Assembly: GCA_964036045.1 (NCBI GenBank)
Contig: OZ038381.1
Location: forward strand, 148,313,596 to 148,377,595
Reading direction: 5' to 3'
DNA: 64,000 nucleotides
From: Eutreptiella sp. 'Long Island Sound 2002'
Lineage: Eukaryota > Euglenozoa > Euglenophyceae > Eutreptiales > Eutreptiaceae
Below the pieces are notes generated by a model. It did no database searches, was not told the origin of the DNA, and was given only the letters and a program-made list of their open reading frames with translations. Positions 43,404-53,867 of the stretch are shown here, one piece after another. Made by a program: the position numbers and the translations under genes. Within the stretch, counting starts at the first letter, position 1, and each line of letters opens with the position of its first letter.

Positions 43404-46040
43404 CGGAGCCCCTGCAGCCAAGGGCCCCAGCTACGGCGGTCGCAGGATGGTGACGTGGGAAGCGCCGAACCATCCCAGTCGGGAGTCGATAAGCACAAGG
43501 GGACTGCCGCGGGCGGAAGGCCCGGTCCGGCACCAAGTCGCGGAGGCGGGGTTAGGGCAAGTGAAGGCACGAACCCTTGCACCCGTCTGTCCTTCGCGAC
43601 CAAGAATGTGTTTGATGTACTACAAGATCTTTCCGAGAGTATCGGAGGATCACCCGGACCGCAGCTGGATGCTGCAGATGGGCAGCCTGAGCCCATTGTC
43701 CACGACCTGCACCAGTCGCTTGTTGAGCTTCTGGAACGGCCGGAGATCCTGAGTTTGCACGCCGTGCGCCGTGTCGGTCGCCAGCGGCAGTTGCATCTTA
43801 AGGTCCGTGCCTTATGCGGGGAAGTGGAAAAGGTTTTCGACGTGTTGGTCGACACGGGAGCTCAAGTCAGCTTGGTCAAGGCTGGCCTACTTCCGCCAGA
43901 GTGTCTGACCGACAGTCGGAAACCTGTCAGGCTGAAGGTGGCGAACGGCCAGTACATGGTGGGAGGCACGAAGAAAGCGGCCATTGGGCTGCAGTTCGTG
44001 AACCATCGTGAGCTGAGTCGCCCAGACCTCGGCAAGGAAATCCTCCTGCACGGTCGCTTCTACGAGGCCGAGATGGACTGGGACATGATCGTCGGGTACG
44101 ACTTCATGATGGACACGGACTCCGGCGTCCTCCCGTCCCAGGCCTCCATGACCCTGTACCAGGACGACCAGCTCTCGTGGCTTTCGTCACCCGAGCACCA
44201 TGTGGAATGCCAATGGATCCACCCCGAACGCAATCAGCTGGAAGTGGCCGCGCTGGACACTGAGCCCACTGGGCCAGCAAACCAGGAGTACGGCGTAATG
44301 CCGGAAGTGGCGAACCGAGTGGTCGCGGACCTGGGAGCGTCGGATCTGGCCCTGGATGCGTTCTCTTCAGGAACCTCCGCCCATCTTCGGGTATGTGAGA
44401 AGTACTGGAGCGCACAGCACTCCGCGTGGAAGACACACTGGGGTCCGCATCAGGGCTTGATGTCGATCCATTGCCCTCGATGGGACATTCCAAGAGCGAT
44501 AGCGAAGATTCGCAAGGACCGCTCCAAGGCAGTGCTGGTTGTTCCTATGGGATGCACCGAGAAGGAAAGTACCCGACATTGGGTAGCCTCATTGACCAAC
44601 ATGACCTTAAACAAGGTCGTCCTACCGGCTGGAGAGAGTGTCTATCAGGACGCTAAGGGACAGCCCATGCCACCCCAGAGATGGCCAATGGAATTCCACT
44701 ATGTGGATGGGGGCCTTGATCAGGCCGACGCCACGGACTTCGTGTGTGTCAACAGCATCATAGCGGAGCCATGGCGGCAATGCTTTGCGGTTCCCCCTGT
44801 TGACATCGAAGAATCGGAATCGGAAGACCCCCTCACTGAAGAGGAGTGGGATCTGGTTCAGGGGTATATGGATCAGCCCTTTCACGACTGGGGAAACCAG
44901 CGTGAGGGCAAGGGCCAGGACAGAGCCTGGTGGGAAGTGGACTCGATCGTCTCTGGTTCCTATGACGGGAACACCTTCGTGCAGAGGGTGCTGGACCACC
45001 TATCCAGCCAGGACGAGCCAATCGGGGGTAACCCACCCACCTACGGCGATCTATTCCGAGGCAAGACCAGAGATGGCCCTTTGGGCTACCTGGGAAGACC
45101 ACCTGAGCCGAAAGCGAGCGGAGTAGCTACCCCTCAAGTAAGCTCCGTGGTCCAGGTGCCCGGAAAAGCCAAGGCGGAGTCCGATGATTGCCCCAAGATT
45201 CAGGCATTGAGGGCCAGGCTGAAGCAGAAGTATGGTGATACCTTCTTCAGCGGTAAGCCTGTGTTTCCCCCACCGGTGCGTGGACCGTATGGCGAGGCTA
45301 AGATACGACTGAAGCAGGACCCCCGTGTGTACCGGCACCGGGAGTTTGCCCTGAGGGGCGAGAGGAAGGAGGCCATGGAGAAGATCCTCCGTGACTTCAT
45401 CCAGAGGGGTTGGCTCGAGCAGTGCCACTCCGAATGGGCCTCTCCGTGTTTCGTCGTCCCCAAGAAGGTGGCCGGTGAGTGGCGCCTCCTGGTCGACTAC
45501 CGCGGCCTGAACGCCCAAACGCAGCACGACAGCTATACGCTGCCCCTCATTGAGGACATGCTGCAAAAGCAACACCGGCGGAGGATCTTCACGGTGATTG
45601 ACCTGAAACATGGTTATCATCAGATGCCTCTCGCCGAGGAGTCCCGTGCCTGCACAACCATGAGCACCCCACTTGGACCTCTCCAGTGGAAGGTGATGCC
45701 CATGGGCGTTACCAACGGCAATGCGGCTTTTCAGCGGATGCTGAAGAACCTGCTTGAGCCGGTGCGCGACTGTGCGGACCCCTTCGTGGACAACGTGATC
45801 ATCCCGTCCGGGGACCCCAGTATGAGCTACGAGGAGCTCCTGGAGGCACACGAGAGGGACGTCACTCGAGTGCTGGACCTTCTGGTTCGGCACAAACTCA
45901 CGGGCAGCAGTGACAAGGCCACCATTGCGGTAAGCGAGGTGGTCTTCTCTGGCCACGTAGTCGGGAACGGGCAGCGAAAGCCCATACCTGGCAAGGTGGC
46001 TGCGATTGAGCACTGGGAAAATCCCAAGACGGATCTCTGA
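43404..46040 (+). CDS. Inner element Pol part 1: protease, Dam-like domain, reverse transcriptase
   Basis: In frame with gag after the UAG; the first ATG is at 43455. Protease: VFDVLVDTGAQVSLV at about residue 130 of the ATG frame. An extra domain follows (44329-44650): LALDAFSSGTSAHL, SIHCPRWDIPRAIAKI, AVLVVPMGCT, HWVASLTN, the pattern of the Dam-like adenine-methyltransferase domain of DIRS elements. RT (about 45250-46030): RLLVDYRGLNAQT, FTVIDLKHGYHQMPL (first catalytic Asp) and PFVDNVIIPSG, where the second Asp of the xxDD box is Asn. An extra G at 46031-46032 shifts the frame and ends this ORF at 46040. Confidence 0.85.
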   Translation, partial: RSPCSQGPQLRRSQDGDVGSAEPSQSGVDKHKGTAAGGRPGPAPSRGGGVRASEGTNPCTRLSFATKNVFDVLQDLSESIGGSPGPQLDAADGQPEPIVHDLHQSLVELLERPEILSLHAVRRVGRQRQLHLKVRALCGEVEKVFDVLVDTGAQVSLVKAGLLPPECLTDSRKPVRLKVANGQYMVGGTKKAAIGLQFVNHRELSRPDLGKEILLHGRFYEAEMDWDMIVGYDFMMDTDSGVLPSQASMTLYQDDQLSWLSSPEHHVECQWIHPERNQLEVAALDTEPTGPANQEYGVMPEVANRVVADLGASDLALDAFSSGTSAHLRVCEKYWSAQHSAWKTHWGPHQGLMSIHCPRWDIPRAIAKIRKDRSKAVLVVPMGCTEKESTRHWVASLTNMTLNKVVLPAGESVYQDAKGQPMPPQRWPMEFHYVDGGLDQADATDFVCVNSIIAEPWRQCFAVPPVDIEESESEDPLTEEEWDLVQGYMDQPFHDWGNQREGKGQDRAWWEVDSIVSGSYDGNTFVQRVLDHLSSQDEPIGGNPPTYGDLFRGKTRDGPLGYLGRPPEPKASGVATPQVSSVVQVPGKAKAESDDCPKIQALRARLKQKYGDTFFSGKPVFPPPVRGPYGEAKIRLKQDPRVYRHREFALRGERKEAMEKILRDFIQRGWLEQCHSEWASPCFVVPKKVAGEWRLLVDYRGLNAQTQHDSYTLPLIEDMLQKQHRRRIFTVIDLKHGYHQMPLAEESRACTTMSTPLGPLQWKVMPMGVTNGNAAFQRMLKNLLEPVRDCADPFVDNVIIPSGDPSMSYEELLEAHERDVTRVLDLLVRHKLTGSSDKATIAVSEVVFSGHVVGNGQRKPIPGKVAAIEHWENPKTDL

Positions 46041-48387
46041 GCTACGGGCGTATCTGCGGTTCTGCAACTACTACTCGGGGTATATCAAAATGTATGCCGA
46101 GTATGCAGCCCCCATGACGACCATGCTCAAGGGCAACCGAGAGGAGACCAAGAAGGGGTCCAAGAAGGCTCTGGTCTGGACAGCTGAGTCCGACCGTGCC
46201 TTTGAGGGGATGAAGCAGGCGCTGCTATCCGCAGTGGGTCTGCACCTCGTGGATCCCGACCGAGGGTTCGTCCTGCGCACCGACGCTTCCGACTACGCCA
46301 TTGGCGCTGTGTTGGAGCAAGTGCTTGACGACGGGAGGCACGTGCCCGTGGCCTTCTGGAGCCGAGTCCTGGCGGAAGGCCAGAGACGGATGTGGACGCC
46401 CCGTGAAAAGGAGGCGTATGCCATCGTCATGGCTCTCAGCAAATGGGCTGGGTACATAGCCCTCCATCCCGTCACCATCTGCACCGACCATCAGAGTCTG
46501 CAGTCGTGGCACAAGGAGCACGTGGACACCCCCTCTGGTCCCGCCTCCCGACGGGCAAGATGGCATGAGACCTTGGCCAAGTTCGACCTCACGGTTGTGT
46601 ATATTCCTGGAAAGGATAACACCGTGGCGGACTGTCTCAGTAGGTGGGCCTATCCCGCCAGCAAGGGCATGACGGATATCTCTGCCCATGGCGATGAGGC
46701 TGAGACCGCTGAAGCCAAGAGGATCATCGAAATGGAGCGCCTGATGGAGGAGGAGGGTGCTAAATGCTTCGTCGTCATGGCTGCGGATGCCCCCCTCGCG
46801 TCGAGGGTGAGCAGAGCGGTCCGTGTACTCGCCCCTGCAGGAGCTGAGTCCGACAAGCACCTCTTCCCGGAGTCTTGCCTCCAGGAGGACTGGACCGACG
46901 ATTACGCCAAGTCTGAGGCCTTTGCGGCCGAGTATAGGGCTGTGACCGACCCTGACGACGGGCAGAAGTGGCCAAAGGGGCTGACCGAGGAAGATGGCAA
47001 GCTCTACCGGAATGGTGGGCTGCTAGTACCGGAGTCCCGGGTGCTTGAGCTTTGTGAAGCTTGGCACCACCACATGCTGCACCCAGGGGTCAAGAAGCAG
47101 GCTCTTGACATGCAGCGTCGGTTCGAGATCGACCATATCGTTCTCTACACCGCCATCAAGAAGGTCAGGAAGGGTTGCTCGGTCTGTCAGGCCTGCAATC
47201 CCGACAACCGGAACGTCAAGGGGGAACCCCAATGGACCCCGGTTCCTGATCAGCCCATGGAGAGCGTGGCCATGGACGTCTTCTCCATGCCCAAAGTGCA
47301 CATTGGCAAGGAGACCTTTGACTGTGTGGTTCTCTGCGTGGATCGCCACAGTGGCTACGTAGTAGCCGTTCCGGCACGCAAAAAGGGGTTGCTTGCCAAG
47401 GAAGTGGCAGTCATGATGATTCGTCATTGGCTGACCGTCTTTGACATCCCCCGCACCATTTGCAGTGACCGAGGGCCCCAGTTTACTGGTGGCTGGTTCA
47501 AGGCTATGTGTTCCCTCATGGGAATACGTCACGCCAAGAGCGTCGCCTATCTCAGCCGGTCTAATGGCCGTGCTGAAGTGGCTGGACGGCAGCTGTTCGA
47601 GAAGCTGCGCAAGATCCACATCACCAATCCACGTCGGAACTGGTTTGAGGAGATGGGGCCTGCTTTGAAGGCCCATCATAACACCCCCACTCCGGGCGGT
47701 TTGTCCCCCCACCAGATTCTGTTCGGCAGGGACCCCCTGGGTAGGGGACTTCCCTTGTCTGGTGATGGCATGGCTATGGACGCCAAGGAGTTCTTCGCGC
47801 GGCAAGAGCAAACGGCGCGGGACATCCGCCAGCAACTGGAGAAGGAGCATGCTGAGCGTCAGAAGTCCGCCCCGAGCTCGACAGCGCAGAAGTTCAGGGT
47901 GGGAGACCCGGTGTGGGTGATCAGACCCCGCCCCATGGGCACCCGCCGCACCAAGACCTGGTTCACACCCGGCGAGGTGGTCCGCAGGATTGGTGAGGAC
48001 ACCTACCGCATCAAGGTGGGTCACGGACAGTTCCGGGAGCGCCACGATAGTCAACTCCGTGCGCGGGAACCCGACCTCCGTGGCCAGCATGTATCCCTGA
48101 GCTATGCCGCACATGAGGCCGATTCGGACGACGACTATGCTGAGCAGGACGGCTATACAGTCGAGAAGATCCTGGCTCAGCGTCCGAAGACCTCGGCACC
48201 CAGAGGTCTGGAGTTCAAGGTTCGTTGGCGAGGCTATGGGCCGTCCCACGACACCTGGGAACCCGTCTCCTCGTTCATGCCGCGGGTCAATACTCCCTTC
48301 ATGGAGTACATCCGCAAGCACAAGACCAAGATCCATGTTTCAGACTTGGCAGCACTCACCCGGGCGATTGCAGCCAGGGGCGCCTGA
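46033..48387 (+). CDS. Inner element Pol part 2: RNase H, integrase, chromodomain
   Basis: Continues pol in frame 1 after the 1-base shift (ISELRAYLRFCNYYSGYIK). RNase H: LRTDASDYAIG, PREKEAYAIV, CTDHQSLQSW, DNTVADCLSRW give the four acidic residues. Integrase: zinc HHCC (HHHMLHPG ... CSVCQAC), then catalytic Asp in AMDVFSMP, Asp in CSDRGPQFTGG, Glu in NGRAEVAG. A GPY/F-like module (WFTPGEVVRRIGEDTYRI) precedes a C-terminal chromodomain (YTVEKILAQRP, FKVRWRGYG, DTWEPVSSF), which in chromoviruses directs integration to marked chromatin. All catalytic residues here look intact, in contrast to the RT. Confidence 0.9.
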   Translation: MSELRAYLRFCNYYSGYIKMYAEYAAPMTTMLKGNREETKKGSKKALVWTAESDRAFEGMKQALLSAVGLHLVDPDRGFVLRTDASDYAIGAVLEQVLDDGRHVPVAFWSRVLAEGQRRMWTPREKEAYAIVMALSKWAGYIALHPVTICTDHQSLQSWHKEHVDTPSGPASRRARWHETLAKFDLTVVYIPGKDNTVADCLSRWAYPASKGMTDISAHGDEAETAEAKRIIEMERLMEEEGAKCFVVMAADAPLASRVSRAVRVLAPAGAESDKHLFPESCLQEDWTDDYAKSEAFAAEYRAVTDPDDGQKWPKGLTEEDGKLYRNGGLLVPESRVLELCEAWHHHMLHPGVKKQALDMQRRFEIDHIVLYTAIKKVRKGCSVCQACNPDNRNVKGEPQWTPVPDQPMESVAMDVFSMPKVHIGKETFDCVVLCVDRHSGYVVAVPARKKGLLAKEVAVMMIRHWLTVFDIPRTICSDRGPQFTGGWFKAMCSLMGIRHAKSVAYLSRSNGRAEVAGRQLFEKLRKIHITNPRRNWFEEMGPALKAHHNTPTPGGLSPHQILFGRDPLGRGLPLSGDGMAMDAKEFFARQEQTARDIRQQLEKEHAERQKSAPSSTAQKFRVGDPVWVIRPRPMGTRRTKTWFTPGEVVRRIGEDTYRIKVGHGQFRERHDSQLRAREPDLRGQHVSLSYAAHEADSDDDYAEQDGYTVEKILAQRPKTSAPRGLEFKVRWRGYGPSHDTWEPVSSFMPRVNTPFMEYIRKHKTKIHVSDLAALTRAIAARGA

Positions 48388-49868
48388 TCAGTGCCCTGAG
48401 CTCTCCCCTGATGTGTTATGAGCGCTTGTGAGGTCGACGGATCGTCCCTTACTTGCTTGCTCTCTTCCATATTCCGGTGACCTGCCATCAGAGTGGCCAT
48501 GTACCCCCCCCTGCTGAATCCAGAGGAGGATGGCCCCTCTCTTCTTCTATTCGTCACTCACCCCCTTGATGAATCCTTGGGAAACCAGGTAGGGCGACTG
48601 ACCTTCATATTTCTGAGCTCTTGGGGCCTTGAAGCCCATACGACGTTGCGCAACGGATGCCGCTGTCATCGGCATTGCGATTTTTTGGTGTGTGGTCTGG
48701 TTCCATGGCACTTGCGGAATCCAGACCAGTCGACGTGTGTCTCGAGACTATATATGGCCTGAACTCAGGCGTTTTCCTGTCCACCCTCCTGCATTTGCCT
48801 TATCCTGACCGTGGCGTGGTTTGGCACTCTGTCCGGAGTGTGTTTACACGCCTGTTTACCTGATTATTGCTTACTTTTTCTGTTCCCCAGGATATGTGCA
48901 TTTGTATGTTACGATTGTCAGCCCGTCACCGACAGATGGGCTGCTTTCTTCCCCTGAGGGGATGCGAATCGTATACAAAGGCGCCTTGAGTCGCCGTGTA
49001 CATGTTTTTACAGCCTGGTCCAGCCTGGACCAGTACCTGAGTACAGATTCTACTGTTTGAGTGCTCGTGATACCGTGTGCCCTATTTGCTGTGATGTGGA
49101 GTTCCTGATGGCGCCAGGCGGGAAGCCCAGTTGCCTGACTACACTCCCAGCGGTCCGCCACTGTCAGTCCCATTGTGAGCCTACCGACTCGCAGACGCAC
49201 TTGCAGTCGGATGGCGGCCTCCGGTGCTCCTGACCTCGGTCAGTCTGCCTGGGAAACTGGTGGTTTGAGGAGTCGACGCCTCCGCCCACACTGCATGAGG
49301 ACTCCCTCATGTATGGCCTTCGTGGTAATAGGGCGAGGGAAAAGACGGCCTTGATGCCCGATCCCTTAAGGAGGAGCTCGTTCGGCTGTGGCACTCTGGA
49401 CTCGCGACGTATGGATATGGACATGGTGCGCCCGAGGAAGGACCCGTGGGGACTCTCCCCAGTCGGCGGGCCTTGGGAAGCTTGGGGTAGCCTGATGGAT
49501 CTTTGTGGTCGCTCTCGACCTGTGGGACCACCTCGGTCGTCGTGTGTCGCCTATGTTGGCCGTGTATGCCACTGCCAATGTGGTGGTGACCGTAGCAGCC
49601 GGCACCCGGTGCGCCTGGTATGGGTTAACAGGTCCTTTGGATGCCAAACAATCGCCGCCAGGACCCGGGACTTGATACTTGATACTATACATGCGCTACA
49701 AGCTTTTACAGCATCATACTTGTCTTACTGTGGGGTTTGACAGCCTAACCTGCGAATCAGCCTGAAGTGAGGATGTCACACCCCCCCTTCAGGGGATGGT
49801 CCTGGGTACCCGCTGCCATGCATGGGTGTTATCGAGCCCCCCCCCAGGGTTTGCTCTAAGGAGGGGGG
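48388..49868 (+). other. Inner element 3' untranslated region and polypurine tract
   Basis: No domain was found in this 1.5 kb. It ends with AAGGAGGGGGG at 49858-49868, directly before the 3' LTR. C-runs at 49783-49790 and 49836-49845 are notable. Confidence 0.65.
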
Positions 49869-52800
49869 TGAAGCGGTACCCAGAACCCCATGGCTAGGTT
49901 AGGGCATACAACCGGTCTCCGGTCCACTAACCCCATGTACGGAAGGGAAGACCGGTCTCCGGTCCACTAACCCCATGTACAGAAGGCGCCCGTTGACGCC
50001 CGGTGCAAGCCCGGCGGGAGCGTGTTCCGTGCCGTAAAGCCCCGCATCGGCAACCGATGCACCGCCAGCGGAGATTTATATATCAGAATATCAGGAATCA
50101 ACAGGGTTTTATTTTCATATTGTTTCCGTCAATTTTTACGCTTCCGTTCTGATACTCACTGTTTTGGCAGCTGGCGGTTGGATCGCGACTTTACCGTAAC
50201 CGCCAGTTTAACTGTTAATAATGGAAATGTTAACGCTATCCGTGACGAAGGCTCTAAAGTCTTCAGGAATTGCGTTGATGCACCCGCAATTTTCACATTC
50301 TACACTCGCAACCTTAATCCGAATTTTTCAGGATGTCGAAATCGGATTTTCGACTTCGACATCCCCGCACTTGATTTGACCTCTTTCGAGTGGACCTACG
50401 TGCTTCCCTATGCACGAATCAACTTTCCTTTTATCCTGCCCTCCATTTGTCTTAAAGATATGGGCAAAACAAAGTTGATTCGTGAGGCCACTTGTGAAGG
50501 TCATCTCTCGTGTTGCTTGCGAGGAATGACAATAAGGAAACGTGGGATGTATTCACAATACTCCCGACGTAATTTAGGAAGCATCATATGCCTTGCGTCT
50601 CCACACGTGCGCGCTAGTGTAATGAATCATGGTCAAGAGGGTAGAGTTTGCGTTGTAACTCTATGGCCATGATATTGCGTGCGTTAAGATAACTTTCGAG
50701 TGTAGCGCGCGAGTGTTGGTGTTGCATAGGAACTCTCCTTGAGTTCCTATGAGCGATTGACACAAAGTTATGCCCTTGGAGGGGCATGACATATCGTGGG
50801 GGGAGCTACCTTTTTGGGCAATATGGAGTATGTGCCTTGTGTTGTGTTGCGTGCCCATTTGGCGGGTCCATCGCTCCAAGCCAAGCCCGCCAATGGACCT
50901 CATATTGTGCAAGCCCCTTCTCCATACTCCCTACGATCAATTGCAAGCCTAACCTTCGTGAAGGGAAGCTTGTGTGGCGATCCCAAAGCGATGCGTTGGG
51001 AGCAAGGTGTGTGTTTTGCAATTTTCCATAATTTCATGTGCCCACTTGGGAAGTAGCGCTCGTGACCTTTCAAAGCGCCCCAAGTGGAGCACATATGTGG
51101 AATCGAAGGTCATTGGTGTCAAGTCATTATATTTAGAAGGATTAGTTGATTGCACGATCCAAGCCGAAGATATTATAATATAATTGTGCACCTTTCAAGG
51201 CACTTTTGTGTATCTTTGTGCCAATTTTGCCGTTTTTGGCCCGTCATGATGTCAAGTGGCGACCGTGTATCTCAACGTTGCGCTCAATTGACATCATGAC
51301 CCAAGTATGTTTTGGGGGTACATACTTCGGTGCCCAACATATCTTGGACCCGGCGAATAAGTCCTCTCGGGCTTGGCATACCGTGGCCGCCATGTTGGCG
51401 ATTTGGGACTATCCCAAATCATGGGCTCACTTGGCGACCCTGCCATTCCCAATACCGGGGGAGTTGGGCGATGCCCAAAAGATATGTTGGACACGCATGA
51501 CTTGATACCAATCCTATGGCACACTCCGGTCCAAGTCAGGCATGTGCCTCATTTGCCCTAACCATGAGTGTGCGCATTTTTGGCCATTTTGAGCAATTTT
51601 CCACTTTTGCTGCCCGCCGTGCACTATGTTGAGCCCACCCGTGCACGCCGGACGCATGGACCAATGAACCATGTATGACATGGGTGTTATGTATATTGGT
51701 CCCCATGGTTCACACACCACGTGGGCGAAGCGGAGCAACCTTCGTTCAGGCGCTAGCCCAAAGTGAGTGTGGGCAATTTTGCCATTTTGGCATTTGTGGA
51801 CCCAATTGGGATCGTCACCACGCCAAGTGGCATGGAGATCTTTGAGAGCCAAGCGCATCGAAGTCTCCATTGGACTCCTGGTGGATCGCCTATGGAATGC
51901 AGGATCCGATATCCAAGCCGGCGTGGAGATATACTATTGAGAGCACCCCGAATTTTGGCTCATTAGGAGCAGCCAAAATGACCCCATTTTGGGACCCCAA
52001 TTTCCCCCTTCCGTGTGGTCAATTGGGGGCCCCATTTCTCTAAGCCCACAGGGAGCCCAGACCTAACTTCAAGTTGTACACTCAGGTATGAGTCCTAGGT
52101 CCTGCCTCCTACCCTGTGAGCTATTGGCCTTGCCCTGGCCGGGCGAGCCATGCGTGGGAATGAGGCCAATTTTGGTGATTTTGGCATCATGACCCCACTT
52201 GACGAACAGGTGGTGCCCTGATGCCGGAACCTCAGAGGGAACCAGGTTGGGTGAGGGCTCCAGGGAGTTGGTACTCGAAGGGCATAGGGTCAGTTGCCTC
52301 GTCCCTACCTCTGGCGGGTCCGGACCAGGGGTCAATTTTGGAGATATTGGAGCTAATTTCAGTTTGGGCTGAAACAGCCCATTTTCAGCTACCAACTCCT
52401 GAGGGATAATGGCGGGGCCATATCTCTGACTCAGAGGGGAGTTGGGACCTGTCGTTGAGGGAGCATGGGGAGCCACTGTCGGTTGGCCTGCAAGTTGCTT
52501 GGTTCCCAGGAACTGGCCTGTGGCTGGGCGGGACACCTCCCCCATTGGCAGGGTTTCAGGGTCCGGACTGAGCAGGGCATGGGTTGTGTTTGAGCCCCCG
52601 CCCCCACCAGCCACTGAGAGGGTCGGACCTGGGATTGGGATACGAGTTGGGACTGAGGGTCTCTTGTCCTGTGATGCCCTTACCCCAGTCCAGTCTTAAC
52701 CTCATGTGTACATATCCTGATGTGTTGCCGTACATACTTTCGTTCCCTTGTTGCAGAGTGGCAAGGATCCTGAAACGCTTTGTCACATGACACGAGCGTA

Positions 52801-52893
52801 TTGATGCCCTTGTGAGCGTAGTGCTTTGCCTGCCTGCTCACCTGTGCGTGTCACCGCAGCGTCCCGTGGCCGGCCCCCAACGGGAACGCGTCA
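49869..52893 (+). repeat. 3' LTR of the inner retrotransposon
   Basis: Same length and termini as 35616-38640, offset 14,253. All the listed stems are retained. Confidence 0.9.
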
Positions 52894-52897
52894 CTGG

Positions 52898-53867
52898 CAG
52901 GGTCTCTGAGCTGTTGGCTGATCTGGATCGCTGGGCTGGACGACTGACGCCCCGTTCCTACAGCAGCGACGACCTGCTGTTCTGGTTAGTGGCCAAGCTC
53001 CCTCGAGAGCTGTGGGACGAGTGCCGTTCGACGGCGGAGCGCAAGGCTAGATCCCTCCGCTACGAGGATCTATGCGTGCTACTCCTGGAGCTGGCGCTGG
53101 AGAAGGAGAGCGACCAGCACTTGAACAACTACCGTCCTGGTGGTGGAGGTTCTGGAGGCCATGGCAAAGGGTACCAAGGGTCCCGACCTGGGCAGGGGAC
53201 TACCCCCAAACACGCCAACGCCCGTATCATGGAGAACGTTAAGGAGCTATTCTGGTGTGATGCCAGGGACGAGCAGGGCCACCTGCAGCACGCCCCTGAC
53301 TGCGAGCAGCGAGACTGCTTCGTAGTCCAGGGGAAGCAGCAGGAGAAGAACACCGGCGCCAAAGCGAAGCTGCCGGATCATTACAGGTGCACCATCACGT
53401 GTGCATTGTGCGGGAAGCGGAACCACTACGAGGATGAGTGCTACCATAAGCAACGCCTATCGGCGAAGCTTAAGGGTGAAGATCCTGGCAAAGGCTCAGG
53501 CAAAGGTGGAGGCAAAGGCAAAGGCAACGACTCCGGCAAGGGCAAGTCGAAAGAACGTGGTCAAGGGTAAGACAAGGGTCAAGGTGGACGAGGAGGAGGC
53601 GCTAACCGCCAGCCCGACAAGGACACCAGGAACAAGGACAAGAACGGAGGCAACCCCAACCCTAATCCAGGGGGGAACTCCGAGCCCTCTGGAGGGCAGT
53701 CCGGTCCTACCACACGCTCACAAACGCAGGCCCAGCAAGAACAAGGAGCCAAGCGTGAGCATGAAGGTGGTGATGACGGCAACGCTAAGGAGAGGAGCCG
53801 TTTCATGAGGATGGCCCGCAAATGGCGGAACAAGGGGTTCGAGGTGACCTGTCCCGCGGAGTTCTGA
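52898..53867 (+). pseudogene. Outer element gag, 3' part with zinc knuckle
   Basis: Continues the capsid-like domain (RVSELLADLDRWAGRL, LLFWLVAKLPRELWDECR), then a Gly-rich linker and a classical CCHC knuckle CALCGKRNHYEDEC (C-x2-C-x4-H-x4-C) at about 53403-53445, followed by a Lys/Gly tail (KGSGKGGGKGKG). A TAA at 53568-53570 interrupts the frame. The same frame then continues NRQPDKDTRNKDKNGG to RNKGFEVTCPAEF and a UGA at 53865-53867 followed by CGG. I read the UGA as the gag terminus and the TAA as a mutation. In style it recalls Gags I associate with dinoflagellate retroelements. Confidence 0.75.

Larger units (their letters stand above)
35616..52893 (+). mobile_element. Inner Ty3-like chromodomain LTR retrotransposon (17.3 kb)
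   Basis: LTRs at 35616-38640 and 49869-52893 are each exactly 3,025 bp, start TGAAGCGG and end ACGCGTCA. The target duplication CTGG is at 35612-35615 and 52894-52897. Removing the element joins NPKPG and RVSELLADLDRW of the outer Gag in frame. Polypurine tract AAGGAGGGGGG is at 49858-49868. The sequence after the 5' LTR (AAAGCGTTTCACC) has no TGG start, so a tRNA-primed site is not evident and self-priming is possible. By-eye LTR differences are about 60-65 of 3,025. Confidence 0.92.
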
